From the NCBI GenBank assembly GCA_034509425.1, contig JAVTVJ010000228.1:558001-622000 (forward strand): a stretch of DNA of 64,000 nucleotides, given 5' to 3'. The translations under genes were made by a program, and so were the position numbers. The notes beneath the pieces were generated by a model. It was not told where the DNA came from. It did no database searches and saw nothing but the letters and a program-made list of their open reading frames with translations. Below, piece after piece: positions 13,901 to 25,300 of this stretch. The first letter of the stretch is position 1. Each line of letters begins with the position of its first letter. The stretch is from Eopsaltria australis. Lineage: Eukaryota > Chordata > Aves > Passeriformes > Petroicidae.

Positions 13901-16900
13901 TTCACCTAAGAGTTTTGTTTCTTTGTGTCTTTCTTTAAATGTTCTTCACCTGTTCTTCAGAGAAGCTCCAAAAGAGCCATGTGTGTGTAGACAAAGCAAC
14001 AGAAGAAGACGAAGTTGTAGTTGTGTCCAGCCGTGAAGTTTTTACAGCAAAATGCAAAGAATCCATTTGCTCTGTATTTAATTTGTCTTACCTTTGGACT
14101 TGTGCCTTTTGCAGTGTGATTTGTTCATCCAGGAGGGTGCACGGCTGGGAAGAACCCCTGCTGAAGTAGTCTCTACCTGTGACATCACGTTTGCCTGTGT
14201 ATCAGATCCAAAAGCAGCAAAGGATGTAAGTATTAGCTCTTATTTTACCTCTGCTGGTTAGACTACAAGATGGCAGTCACTGAATGCCAGTTCTGATTCC
14301 TGCTAACCGCAGTAGCCTGAGTCATTGGACATCCTGAGCAGTGCAGCTGTGTAAAACTAAATGTCCCAACAAAAACTAAGCATTTTAAAAACTAAGTCTT
14401 TAAGGGCAGGTTCTGATAACCCTCTGGGGGTCTGCCACTGCAGTGCCAGGCTCAGCTGGACTCCTGCAGAACTGAGGTTTCTCTGCAGACACCCTATTGC
14501 TTTACCGCTCTTCTGTTCTCCACAGCTGGTGCTTGGTCCAAGTGGAGTGTTGCAGGGGATTCGCCCAGGGAAGTGTTATGTGGATATGTCCACCGTGGAT
14601 GCAGATACAGTCACAGAGCTGGCCCAGGTAATCTCTGAACTGAGCCTCTTAACAGCAGCTGTTTATTCAGCAGCAGTTCTGCAGTTTGTGTTGCTTCAGG
14701 CAACCCATTAGTAATAAAACTGCTTCTAGAGATCTCTGGGCTTCTTTTGGGAGAGTCCCAAGTTCCAGGCAAACAAGACAAAATAACATGTCAAGTCTTG
14801 ACTGACAAACAGTGTTGGATGAGATGTTCGCTGGTGATACCAGCAAAGCCTGTAGATTTGGCAGAGCTGTTACCTGGCACCAGTGCAAACAGACAGCGAA
14901 ATTTTCGTCCACTAAGAAATACCTGTTGACAGGTTGGTATTCTGTAGCAAACTGGAGAGTAAAACCCTGTCTGGATTAATGACTGATAAAATGCATAATC
15001 TGCCTAGTTTAAATGCTCTGGTTGGGGAAAAGGAGTGTCTTCATGTTTCATTCTATAGAAATACTACTATAGAATTTCTGTTGAAGTGTTCTAATTACTT
15101 CTACTGTGGTATCTTTGATTTCTTTTTGGCATCTTGATTGTTCCCCACTGCCCAAAGGCAGCATGTGTGGTTTTACAAGGAAGGGGAGCTGGTTTTGGTG
15201 AAGTTTTAAGTAGACATGTTGGTGATGCACTAGTGTGTAACATCAATTTAGAGAATGCAGATCACCCATATTAGTAAACCTCTGGCTGAAGAGATCTGTC
15301 AAAGGTCTTTCCTCTCTGGGAAAGAGGGGAAAATATAATGATCAATCTTCTGGGATTCCCATGCCACATATACACCTTCAGCATTGATCCCTTGGCCAGT
15401 ATATGGTGCCAAGACTAAAGCATGCCAGTTCAGTTGCTTAAAACATGCACAATAGTGATGGGTGCAGGAGGGTCTTACCTGGAGTGTGAGGTCAACTTTT
15501 GGTCTTAAGCACACTTTGCAGGATACAGTGTGATCCGTAATGTTAGTGCTTTCCTCTTCTGTTTATAAGTTGGAGGTATTTGTTCTGCTTTAAAATTCTG
15601 TCCTTAGGCGCAGGAATGCCCTAAATGATGTTCCTGCTGCTGTTCATGCACAGCTAACCAGAGATGCTCTTCTCCCAGGTGATAGTGTCCCGAGGTGGTC
15701 GCTTTCTGGAAGCACCAGTCTCAGGAAACCAGCAGCTCTCTAATGATGGAATGCTTGTGATCCTGGCAGCTGGCGACAGGGGTTTATATGAGGACTGCAG
15801 CAGCTGTTTCCAAGCTATGGGGAAGACCTCTTTTTTCCTAGGTAATTGAAACATGGAGGGCCTGATAGCAGTTTCTTAGTGCAAGGACTGGGAATTTCAG
15901 CAAGGACTCTGAGATGTATATGTCATCTTTTTCTTTTCTCTTTGGGCAGTGTGGGAAATTGGCCTGCTCCTCTGGACCTTGGCCAGTTTCAGAGCCTGCA
16001 GGCTAAGAATCCTTTTTTGAATGCTGGCTCATTTTGGAGGATCTGTGATGCTTTTGGGTTTAAATCATATTTTCTTACGACTTCTCCATTCCTTTGAGTG
16101 CATGGAAAATGGGAATATTTTCTGAAGTGGTTCAAGGCAAGGGAGAGCTGCCATGTGCTTGATGCCAGGAGTCTAGCAGTGTTACTGCTGTGTGGGCTGG
16201 GGAAGCAGGGCTGCTATTTCTCTTCTGGAGGAATCCCAATGGTGTGTCTCACTCCCAGGTGAAGTAGGCAATGCTGCCAAGATGATGCTGATTGTGAACA
16301 TGGTCCAAGGCAGCTTCATGGCAACGATAGCAGAAGGACTGACTTTGGCTCAAGTGACTGGCCAGTCCCAGCAGACCCTTCTGGATATCCTGAATCAGGG
16401 ACAACTTGCCAGCATCTTCCTGGACCAGAAGTGCCAAAGTAAAGTTCTCTTACATTGTTTTCTTACAGGTCATTTTTTACAATCCTAGCAACTTTTCACA
16501 TAGTGGCAAAAGGTAGAAAATAACAGTCCCATTCTTCATCAGCCTGGGATTATTCTTATTTAAGCATTCTGGAAATGAAAAACTGAGTTCCCATTCCTTC
16601 CCCTTCATAGCTAGGACTTGTGAGAATCTGAGTTAGGACTACTTAGGGCTTAAGTTAGGATTTCATTGGGGCAGGGTAACAAGTGAAATGGAGGGCAAGC
16701 TGCTTAGAAATCTGAGCTCGCTTTGTCAGTGGGCAGTAGTGATACCATCTGCTGTGGCCAGATGAAGATAGAGAGTAGAGAAACAGGAGACCTTAAAGTA
16801 GTGATCAGCAAGGGAAACAGAGATTGATGTTGAATTGCAGCCCCTTGCAGTGTGGGCTTGGCTTACTTTTGTCATGCTTACTTTTTGCATGGGTTCCTCT

Positions 16901-17445
16901 CAACAGATATCTTGCAAGGAAACTTTAAACCTGATTTCTACCTGAAATACATACAGAAGGATCTTAGATTAGCTATTGCACTGGGCGATTCTGTCAACCA
17001 CCCAACTCCCATGGCAGCTGCTGCCAACGAGGTAAGAGTTGTTCAGTGTTCAGATGTATTCTTCAACATTTACTCAACAGAGCCGTTTGTCAACCAGAGA
17101 CACAGATCTAAGAATTACATCATCTCTAAGACAAGGAAACAGTGACTGAAATATATTTTGACTAGGGTGGCATTGGATTTGTTTTGATTGTAGGGACCCT
17201 CAGAATGTTGTATCAGGAAACACAGAAAGACCTGGCATTTTCTGATTTGCACTTGGATTATTTGACATACTGTGCAGTTCCCTGGTTGCAGTGGTCAGCA
17301 AAGGAATTTTTCTGCTGTGAGGAGGCTTCACACAAGAGCAGGCTCTGATCCTTTTCTGGTTTCTCTTTAGGTCTATAAACGAGCAAAAGCATTGGACCAA
17401 TCTGACAACGACATGTCCGCAGTGTACAGGGCCTACATCCATTAG
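4845..17445 (+). CDS. GLYR1: GLYR1 (NPAC/NP60), PWWP and beta-hydroxyacid-dehydrogenase-like chromatin factor, 3' 13 exons
   Basis: GLYR1 is a nuclear protein that binds nucleosomes, stimulates the H3K4 demethylase LSD2/KDM1B and helps RNA polymerase II pass nucleosomes. Joining 4845-4983, 5556-5798, 8787-8873, 9756-9812, 10871-10921, 11065-11138, 12883-12982, 14115-14225, 14526-14627, 15679-15841, 16259-16438, 16907-17031 and 17371-17445 gives one open frame of 501 codons, all with AG/GT borders and matching phases. With the 52 residues expected upstream the total is 553, the normal length. In order it shows the end of the PWWP domain, a charged Ser/Lys linker with an AT-hook (RKRGRPPK), the LSD2-contact segment, then a Rossmann fold and helical dehydrogenase domain. 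The catalytic lysine position is Met437, as in other vertebrates, so it is probably a non-catalytic scaffold. The first exons are outside the window. Apart from a CR1 scrap at 6779 I recognise nothing else in its introns. Confidence 0.97.
5556..5798 (+). CDS. GLYR1: GLYR1 exon, charged linker with AT-hook (residues 99-179)
   Basis: The exon is 81 codons in phase 0, bordered by CTCAG and GTTTGT. It encodes a low-complexity Ser/Lys/Glu/Arg linker. The Arg-Gly-Arg-Pro core of an AT-hook lies at 5777-5788, within RKRGRPPK, and would contact the DNA minor groove. The basic stretch is also the likely nuclear localisation signal. Confidence 0.95.
6779..6848 (-). repeat. CR1 LINE 3'-end fragment
   Basis: The strand as given begins with the CATAGAAT-type motif and runs into a segment ending in GTCCAACTCC, which is the reverse complement of the 3' end of avian CR1 retroposons. 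It is a short, 5'-truncated copy inside a GLYR1 intron. The family call rests on recognition of the CR1 tail only. Confidence 0.7.
8787..8873 (+). CDS. GLYR1: GLYR1 exon (residues 180-208)
   Basis: Twenty-nine codons in phase 0, preceded by CCTCAG and followed by GTGAGA. It encodes the [11 protein letters not shown] segment and the FKW-containing linker before the LSD2-binding element. The second half differs from the mammalian sequence more than neighbouring exons do, which fits a flexible linker. Confidence 0.93.
9756..9812 (+). CDS. GLYR1: GLYR1 exon, LSD2-contact segment (residues 209-227)
   Basis: A 19-codon exon with a TTTGTAG acceptor and GTAAGG donor. By exon arithmetic it carries residues 214-225 ([12 protein letters not shown]), the peptide known to bind and stimulate LSD2. 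The key Phe217 is present, so the cofactor function is expected to be retained. Confidence 0.95.
10871..10921 (+). CDS. GLYR1: GLYR1 exon (residues 228-244)
   Basis: Seventeen codons encoding [17 protein letters not shown], with acceptor ATACAG and donor GTAAAG. It continues the linker into the dehydrogenase-like domain. Confidence 0.94.
11065..11138 (+). CDS. GLYR1: GLYR1 exon (residues 245-268, plus split codon 269)
   Basis: The exon follows a long C/T-rich acceptor tract (about 10990-11064) and ends within a lysine codon at GTAAGA. It encodes [19 protein letters not shown] and the start of the Rossmann fold. Confidence 0.94.
12883..12982 (+). CDS. GLYR1: GLYR1 exon, dinucleotide-binding motif (residues 269-302)
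   Basis: It encodes [11 protein letters not shown], the G-x-G-x-x-G glycine loop (Gly274, Gly276, Gly279) of the NAD(P)-binding Rossmann fold, followed by the second strand ending in VWNRT. The acceptor is CCCTCAG and the donor GTAGGC. Confidence 0.96.
14115..14225 (+). CDS. GLYR1: GLYR1 exon (residues 303-339)
   Basis: Thirty-seven codons in phase 0 between TTTGCAG and GTAAGT. They encode the Rossmann-fold segment containing [18 protein letters not shown], a typical stretch of the 3-hydroxyisobutyrate dehydrogenase family. Confidence 0.95.
14526..14627 (+). CDS. GLYR1: GLYR1 exon (residues 340-373)
   Basis: Thirty-four codons between CCACAG and GTAATC. They include [11 protein letters not shown], the conserved substrate-side D-x-S-T motif of beta-hydroxyacid dehydrogenases. 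Confidence 0.95.
15679..15841 (+). CDS. GLYR1: GLYR1 exon (residues 374-427, plus split Gly428)
   Basis: The exon follows CTCCCAG and ends one base into a glycine codon at GTAATT. It carries [13 protein letters not shown], where most active family members have a glycine-rich APVSGG motif. The last Gly is Asn here, as in other GLYR1 proteins, which agrees with loss of enzyme activity. Confidence 0.95.
16259..16438 (+). CDS. GLYR1: GLYR1 exon with Met437 at the catalytic-lysine position (residues 428-487, plus split Asn488)
   Basis: It encodes [11 protein letters not shown] followed by the long helix of the C-terminal domain. Counting from the exon lengths, the second Met of AKMML is residue 437, where catalytic relatives carry lysine. 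The substitution is known in vertebrate GLYR1 and is seen directly here. Confidence 0.96.
16907..17031 (+). CDS. GLYR1: GLYR1 exon (residues 488-529)
   Basis: It begins with the last two bases of the split Asn codon after CAACAG and ends in GAG before GTAAGA. It encodes [19 protein letters not shown], part of the tetramer-forming helical domain. Confidence 0.95.
17371..17445 (+). CDS. GLYR1: GLYR1 terminal coding exon (residues 530-553 and stop)
   Basis: Twenty-four codons ending in SAVYRAYIH and TAG at 17443-17445. The acceptor is TCTCTTTAG. The C-terminus is the one expected for vertebrate GLYR1. Confidence 0.96.
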   Translation, partial: VYKRAKALDQSDNDMSAVYRAYIH

Positions 17446-20400
17446 GCTGCACCCTTCTTACTGTTCATACGATGATTATTGATTAATATTATTATGATAC
17501 TGGGTTTTAACTCTGGACCAGTCCATCTCTGTCTTTCCATTTCCTTTTATACACAGACTTTGAGACCTGCTGCGGTGAGCCTTTCACTGTGGCAGGAGGG
17601 GGGAGGAGGGGGCTCAGATTATTGCAGTCTCATTAGAAAAATCCATGCCATGCACTGACAGTCGTGAGACAGAACAGCGGCAATTGTTCAGAAGCTCTGA
17701 GGCAACTCTGCCAGAAGTCTGCTGCTTGGCTGCTTTAATTTTCCTCTTTGTTTGCTAGTTCAAGATGCTGTTTCTAACAATCCCTTTTCTCCTTTGCTGT
17801 GAAATAATGAAAGTGTTGGAATCTCTGCATCAAGGGGACAGGGTGACATACATCCCATCTACCTGTGAATATCACTCGAGTCCTTGGTCCCGAGTAAGGT
17901 GAGGAGCATTCCTGCTTATTAACCACTGTTGGAGAACAAAGCACCTCCCATGGAGGAGAAGGGCAGTTCCAGAGGGTAAGGGGAGTTGAGTGCAACACTG
18001 TCTTGTTTCAGTTTCTTTTTAGACTTCCACTTCCCCACACGTTGATGGAGGAAATCCTGTACTGTTAAAGACAACACATTGCATTCGTGTCTTCCTCTGT
18101 ATAGACAGCTATAGCTTAGGGAGCACAAACTGTACTCAAAATAGGAGAATGCCAATGTCAATTAGGCTCCTGAAAGGCTTATCACAGCCCATCCAAAACA
18201 ATGTTGGAAAGTAACATATTTGTGTAGAAAACTGCAAGAGAAACATAGATCCTATAAAACTGAGCTAGAGATTTTACTTGTTCCTGGCCTTAGCTTATGT
18301 TATGTTACTACTTGCCTTTTTTTTAAGCATTGTAGTCAATAATTACAAAGGTATCGTGGATTACAGCAGTGTCACAAGCAGAGTGGTGAGTCTGAAAGGG
18401 GGGAGAAGAATGATCCAAGAGATTGAGATTCCTGAGCTCCTTTCCACTCTCTCTGGCCTTTGCATGGTTGTCACATCTCTCAGCCTGTTTGCCCATCTAT
18501 AAAGGTGGGTGATGGTTACCTACCTCACAGGGATACTTTCATGTACTGACTAGTGATCTTTATACATGTCAGATTTTCCATACATGTTCTCAGTGTTACT
18601 ACTTTGGGTACAAGATAGCACAGCATAAGCCTTCTCCCTGTACTTGTGAACTCTGCTTGTGGCCAGATACCAACTTCTAGAAAGACCAGTAATTGAAATT
18701 AGGGAGGCTAAGACCACTGCTGAGCTTTAGTCTAGAGATGGGTGACATGAACTGCAGATGCCAAGGCTAGAGATCAGAGATGCTCTCAGTGTAGACAGCA
18801 GAGCAACCCAGAGTCCAAAGAATGCCTGTCACTAAAAATGCAGAGTGTGGCTTGGTTTTTGGTTTGTTTGGGGGTTTTTCCATTTCTCAGTATTAGCCTT
18901 TTGGGAGTGTTCTTGCATTTTAAATTCGAGTGTTAGAAAAATGCCAGTGAGAAACTTTGGCCAAAATCACTTCTCAGTGGTACAATCTCCTTCCTCCCTT
19001 GGGCTGGGATTCTGAAAGGAAAGAAGACAGATTCAAATTAGGCCGTGTTCCTGACATCTGCCCCTGCCACCTTATTTTTTTTCTAGGAACTTAATGGCTG
19101 TGTAAAGAAATCTCCTCTGGGTTAGGATTTCTTACCAGTCCTGCTTTGTGCAGCATGTGCGTATGGTGTAGGGGCACCTTGTTAAGAAACAGTGTCACAT
19201 ACTCATTTTGAATCACAACATCTAATGCCTCATGCTGTAAATGTTACTTTGAGTATTTCACCTCCTGTGATGACTGTTCCTTGTGGACTAATGCTGTATT
19301 CTGCATTACTTATGTCCTGTGGTGAACACCTGGCAACAGAGCTGTCAGACCTCACTGCCTGTTGGCCATTGTATGTGGGCGATCATAGTTCTACGCCCAT
19401 GTTCCTTTGGCAATGCCACTGCCATTCTGCATGTAGGTATTCACATTAAAGGCACATAAAATTGCCAGGATAGCTAGTGATTGACCTGCTTTGGCACACT
19501 GTTCTTCTGCACTAAGAACTCCACAGTTAGCATCTGATGTCCTTTGTTAAACATGGCACAATGAAAAAACCCTCTCATATGAATTATGAATTACAAATTA
19601 CACATTGAGGGCCTCTGAGGGAAGTTGTGGGTTTGGGGTCCAGAGATGAGACTAAAGGAAAAAATCTTTTGAGAGAAAGAAAGAGGTACTGTCCCATGTG
19701 CAATTGAGAGTGAACTGTGCTGAGCCAGTTCAATGGCATCCCCCACCTGTCCCTGCCCTCTTGGGCCAGAGTGAAGGTGAGTGGGTGTGAGCAAAGGTAA
19801 TGGAGGATCTTTGTTAGTTTGTGGTGTCTCTGGATACAGAGAGAATGCCAAAGGAGCTCTCGAGTCCTGGTATTTCATAGTGAATTCGAAGAACCAGTCC
19901 CTAGACAGCTCACTGCTGCAGGATTTGTTTCTAGAAATACTGTAGTTCCCAGAATGGAGATGGTTATTTCTGTGGGAGTGGCAGATGTGGGCTAGTTCAA
20001 CACTGTAATTTATCCTGGGAAGGTCCAGCTGCAGCTTTCCACCATTGTGGGTGGCTGTAGAATGGCTACAGTGCTGCCTGGACAGCTGTACAGTCACAGG
20101 TGTGCCCAGGAGGAGCAGGAAGAGACCAAGAGCTCTGATGTGGCTGGGAAGAGGAGAGATGGAAATGGGGGATTCCAGACTGTTCCAGATGCTGGTTGAG
20201 ATTGCTGTCAGTCTTACTGAGATTCTTGTATTTATATCTGTAGCCTCTGAACATGGATTTCAGTCTGTTCCTAGGCCTGAGATTTGGGGGAGGGAAGTGG
20301 GAGAAGCAGTGGATTGAGAGATGCTCTAATAAAACTGGCTAGTTAATGTTGTCCTAATATTGTTGACAATTCTGTAAAGTTTCTTTTTATAAGGATTTGT

Positions 20401-20675
20401 TTTAGCAATTTGCTTTTTTTTTTGACTCCCTCCTTTTTAAAGAGAAAATGTGACACTTGTGAAAAGCTTGTAAGAAAAGCAGTTTCCTTTTTCCTCGACA
20501 ATAGATCCTGTAGTTCATTAAGGTTGTGAATTTTTATTTTCCTGCCTTGTTTTTAATTAACATTTGTCATTCAGAATAGGATGTGTGAAAATGTTTAAAT
20601 GGCAAAGATTTTTTTTTTTGTGCAATTAACAAAGCTACTGGCAAAAAGAATAAAACCTTTCTTGGTAACACAATG
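17446..20675 (+). terminator. GLYR1: GLYR1 3' UTR with two poly(A) signals
   Basis: No coding exon follows the stop. Two AATAAA hexamers lie at 20328-20333 and 20649-20654. The second is followed within about 30 bases by GT-rich sequence and is the likelier main cleavage region, giving a 3' UTR of about 3.2 kb. Late T-rich tracts (20400-20640) resemble AU-rich UTR elements. The 168-codon antisense frame at 19591-20097 has no recognisable domain and I do not call it. Confidence 0.7.
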
Positions 20676-21024
20676 TTCTTGTGGCATTTTCTAAAGCTTG
20701 TCAAAGCTGTCTTGGGGCATTAAGGAAGTCTAATGTTCCTCAGAACATTAGAAACTCGGAGCTGCTGAAAACCAAGTAATCTGAAAACCAAGTAATCCTG
20801 AGAGCACTTCAGTCACTGCTGAAGCCTGGAACTGTCAGTGTGGCATTACAGAGGATGAGTTTGGATAAATTCCAGGCTCTTTGTGCAGAGGGCTGCATGC
20901 ATCTGGGGTGAGAGAAGGATGCTTGGTTTTTATGTTCTAATGTTGATGACAATTCATGTTAAGTTTTGGACTGAGATATCCATCCTTCTGACATTTAGGT
21001 TTTTTTGAGGATTAAGTCTTATGA

Positions 21025-21122
21025 GCAGCCTGGTCCAGTGGAAGATTCCTGTCCATCGCAGGAGGGTGGAACGAGATGAGCATTAAGGATCCTCTCAACC
21101 CGAGCCATCCCAGATTCTGTGA
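21025..21122 (+). repeat. CR1 LINE 3'-end fragment
   Basis: The sequence has the order of a CR1 tail: a CAGCCTGGTCCAGTGGAAG-like start, a GGGTGGAACGAGATGA core and the AACCCGAGCCATCC end. It lies in the GLYR1-ROGDI intergenic gap, in sense to both genes. Confidence 0.65.
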
Positions 21123-21589
21123 ACACTAACTCACCAGTGAGTTGGGTATTCTAAGACATGGTCCTTAACTGAAATGTTTACAAGCTCTGAATACTGCTTG
21201 TGGATAATAATACAGTTGGACAGCAGTAGCTGTTCCTGCTCTGAGGCACGAGGATGAGATGAGAGTGGGTTTCAGGTGCAGTGAGTTACAGGTGCCCGAG
21301 GAAGCACTCCTTTTTAGCACTGTCATTAAAAGCAACAGATAGGAAGTCGAGAGCTGTGCTTGCAGCAGGAACTGGGGCTGTTGGAAGTTTTCCCTGCCCT
21401 GGGCATGCAGGATCGGGGGCTGGTGTGGTGAAGGTGCGGTGCCCTCACGTCTTGCTCGCAGTACAGCCGTTGTGAAAGGGAACTCACCAACTTCTGTGCA
21501 AAGACCTCACTGCCAGGACAAATGTGTTTATTTTGAGAAGTGATGAGACTTCCACGTCTTCACTCGTTTCTGAGTATTCTTACACGCAG

Positions 21590-22370
21590 CTCGTTTTGAT
21601 CCTCGCCGATGTGCGCTCGGCTGGGGGCAGCAGCTCAGGCCCATCTTGGGGCAGCGACAGGCTTGGGGGGTGCGGGATGATGGCCGTCCCCGTGACGTCA
21701 GCAGGGGGCCCCGCCCTCGTGGACGGCGGCGGGAAGCGGCGCTGCCCAATCAAGCGCTGCTGGGCCGTGCGCGCGGCGTGCCGGGGGCGGGGCCGGAGGT
21801 GTCGCGATGGCGGCGGCGATGGTGAACCAGGGAGAGCGGGCGGTGCTGGTGAGTCGGGCGGGCGCTCGGCGGGGCCAGGCGAGGGGCAGCGGCCTCTCCC
21901 TGCGCAGGACAGCGCTGCTGGGCTCCCGCAGGCTCGTTCTGTCTGTGGGGTTCGGGCGGGGAGCCGCGGGATGGCGGGGTTCTGTCTGTCCGGGTTTGGG
22001 CCGAGTGCTGTGCGGGGGCTGCTGGGGCCCAGCCCTAGAGCAGCTGCCCGGACTGCCGGCGCTGCCCAAGCTCCGGCCGTGATGTCGGGCCAGGCTTTCG
22101 GGCCGGTGCCCGGGCCCCGTCGCCGCGTGGCTCGGAGGCCGCGGCCTCTTCCCGCCTCGGCCACCGGCGGCGCCCGGGTCTCTCTGCCCACCGGCGCCTC
22201 TACTCCGGTGGGCCTGGTGGGGTGGGGTGGCAAGGCTGGGGCTGTCCTGCCCTCGGCACACCGTGAATGTGCCCTTTGACCCGAGTGTCCCTCTGAACCG
22301 CCCCGCACATGGCGGGTGCCCGAGCCGCCCTAATGACCTGGTCGCAGCGGGGACGGCGCAGAGCAGTCGC
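21590..22370 (+). promoter_or_regulatory. ROGDI: CpG island and ROGDI promoter
   Basis: CpG density rises sharply here compared with the flanks. Just upstream of the ROGDI start codon are a perfect CRE palindrome TGACGTCA (21693-21700), a CCAAT box (21746-21750) and a GC box GGGGCGGGGC (about 21784-21793). I see no TATA box, which fits a housekeeping CpG-island promoter. The start of transcription probably lies between about 21750 and 21800, leaving a short 5' leader. The long open frames on both strands of this island are a GC-content artefact. Confidence 0.8.
21807..21848 (+). CDS. ROGDI: ROGDI exon 1 (residues 1-14)
   Basis: The ATG at 21807 is the first in the CpG-island leader and is followed by a GCG codon run. 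The exon ends in GTGCTG before GTGAGT. The ERAVL end matches the start of known ROGDI proteins. A second in-frame ATG at codon 5 is possible but less likely. Confidence 0.88.
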
Positions 22371-25300
22371 CATTGCGGCCTCCCCAGGATAGGAGTTTCA
22401 AGGAGGAATGAAATGTTCGGTTTGGAGAAGGGGTTTAGAGATCCGTCGGTCTGGGTGGAAAGCCACATAGGAAAACGGGTTTTTGCAATGTCATATGGTT
22501 TAGAAGAGTATGACCAGCATTCCCCAAAAAGACAGCTGTGCAGTGCACAGATGTGCACGGACTTGACTTAGTCCAAAATTAATGGGCAGGGGAGTGGAGA
22601 TTTCTTGCTGTGACTAAAGGGAAGAAAGACACCAATGGGGATTTTGAGTAGAAGCACCTGCATGGTGTTGGAGGTACTAAAGGCAATTGCTGCACCCATG
22701 GGATTGCTGTTCCTTTGGGAACCTGGAGGAGAGCAAACATTACAGAGTGGAAGAGCTGCAGATACATCTTCTGTCTCGTGATCAGAGACAGGATCTGAGG
22801 GAGCAACATGGACCTCTGTCAGGGTAGGTTTAGACTGGATATTTGGAAAAGTTTCTTCACCCAGAGGGTGGTCAGGCACTGGAATAGGCTCCCCAGGGCA
22901 GTGGTCACATCACCCTGCCTGACAAAGTTCAGGGAATGTTTAGACAACACTCTCAAGCACATGGTAGAATTCTTGGGGCTGTCCTATGCAGAGCCCACAC
23001 TTGGACTTGATGATCCTTGTGGGTCCCCTCCAGTTAAGAACATTCTATGATCAGTATAATTCCCAGAAACCCAAAAGAGGATTAAAGGGTTGAAGTCACT
23101 GGTCCTGCATCCAGACTGCTTTGAAGGATGACAGGGAATCCTGCCTGGCTTTGTTGTATGTGCCTGGCTTGGATAAATGTTTGCTGAAACAAACCTGACT
23201 TTATCCTACTCGTTGTTGGGATAACCCTTCCATAAGGTGATGACACATCAGTGGGGGTTTGTGTTCCTCATGGTGAACAGGAACCGTCTAGCAGAGAAAC
23301 CACAAGCTTAAAGCTCTGAGTTGACTATAGCTTGCCTATTTTTCTGTGGGCAACCTGCTCAGAACTCTCCCTGTGGAAAACTTTCTTACAGAATGACAAG
23401 TGGCAATCTTTTCTTTGTCCCATGCTTGCTTCTGTTCCCCACTTCTTTGATGATCTGCATGGGGACTCATGTTTTAACAGGAGCATTAGATGTGCTTTGA
23501 AGGTCTGCTTTATACAGGCTTCTCTGTGGCAGCAGTCGATGGACGCTCAAGGCAGTGAGTTATCAGATCCAAACTTGTTTGTTACTGAATTTGCCCCAAG
23601 GATTGGGAGTCCCCAGTCTGTGTCTCCTTCCACCCCCTTTTCAATTTAACTTGTTTTGGTTTTAGACTGCTATTGCTTGGGGAAATGGTGGGGGTGGGGA
23701 GTGGGGCATGCTCATTTTAGTTTTTATCTTTGTTTCTTAGCACCTAATTAGCAACAAATTTATCTGCAAGTTGATTTGGTTTTGCCTATGCCAGGCGTTG
23801 GTAATGGATCTCCCTAGCTTTACCTTGGCCCATGATCTTATTTCCTCCCCTGACCCATTGAGGAAGGGGCAGTGAGGGAGGCTGGGTACGTGCCTGGCAG
23901 CCAGGTGAGTCCATCCCAACAGCTTAAAAAGATGTCCCAGTTTTGAAGCAGCAGGATTTTTACTTTGCTCTGAAAGTTGCATTCAATTCTAGGTTTTTTG
24001 GTACAGTGATTTGTGTGAATGTTGCTTTCTTAAACAAAGGGCAAGAACAAGGACAATTCATTGGACTGGGGTGGAGATGTGGAGACTGAGGTGTTTCAAC
24101 AAATCAGAAAGAAATCTTTTGTTCTCTTTTATTTAAACAGCATGGAAACAGCAGTACGCTTAGAACTGAAATAATTTTCATATGTGTCTGAGAGATTTGC
24201 TTCCAGTGTTTGATGGCTGATGATTCCACTGCTATCTTCCCACAACACAGGAAGAAGAATTTAAATGGCTTTTACAAGAAGAGGTCCATGCTGTTTTGAG
24301 ACAGCTGCAGGATGTTTTGAAGGTGAGGTTAATTTCGTCTGAGTTTTGTGTTGTGGCTTTGTTTGACCTTCTGTGTAAGAAATGGTGATAGGTTTCCCTT
24401 GGAGGAAAAATTCTTGGTAAAGGCTGCACAGAAAGGTCATCCATGCATATCCAGTTCTGCCCCTTGTGCTTGCTTGCCCTCAGCTCTTGAGGACTGCCAG
24501 TAAAGTTGAGTCCCCCAAGATTGCCATGTTCTTGACTCTCTGCTGAAAGTTGCTTTGAAAAGGCACATGGAAGCAGCCAGACCTATCTGCCAGGCATTTG
24601 CCTGAGATGTGAATATTTTCTGGAACAGAGAATCTGGATCTGCTTGTAACTCTGACATGTGCTGGTAGAAGCAGCAACATGCCTTTAGCTGATAGCTGCT
24701 CTTTGTGCAGTAATTACTAGCATGCACTCTTCTTGTTCAAAATCATCCTTTCCTCAACATGCCCAGTCCTCTGTTGGTGCCTGCCCCTTTCAGAGGCCTG
24801 ATGTGTTCAGCTGAAGCAGATAGGCAGCACTTTTCTCACCTTTCTCCAGCCTGAGCATATGCTGCAGGGTCAACTCTTTCCAAGCAGCCAGTGGGGGAAC
24901 TGGTGAAAGGGACTTGTGTGCACCAAGAATGCACTGTGTGTCTGCTGGGTCAGGGTTCAACAGGCCCAGCCCCTTAACGCTCTCTCGTTTTGGAAGGTTA
25001 TGGAGTGATGGAAGGGCAGGGCCAAAAAATATGGAGGTGAGGGGCAAGTGCCAGAGCAGGTAAGAGTGCCATAGTGCTGACTGAGAACCCCAAAACTGGA
25101 GTCAGTAGCAGGTGACAATAGACTGCAATACCTGTATATATAGTGCTCGTTTTTAAGAATTTATTATAGTTTTGAGGGTGAAGTATGTAAAGGGCAGTTA
25201 CCAGCCAGTATAACCAGGTGGAGGGCTGGGGGGGTGCTGGTTTTCACTCCAGACTTCCTTCATGTGTAAAGACCAGCTGTGATAAGGGGTAGCACCATCG

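Noticed and set aside
19591..20097. 168-codon antisense frame in the GLYR1 3' UTR
   Set aside because: No recognisable domain, and it lies within the sense UTR between the stop codon and the poly(A) signals.
21524..22558. Open frames of 251 codons (plus) and 242 and 286 codons (minus) over the CpG island
   Set aside because: They overlap on both strands of very GC-rich DNA, have Ala/Arg/Pro/Gly composition and cross the ROGDI exon 1 splice donor. They are composition artefacts.
22808..23050. 80-codon frame as a host gene
   Set aside because: It is the ORF2 C-terminus of a CR1 retroposon in ROGDI intron 1, followed by the CR1 tail.
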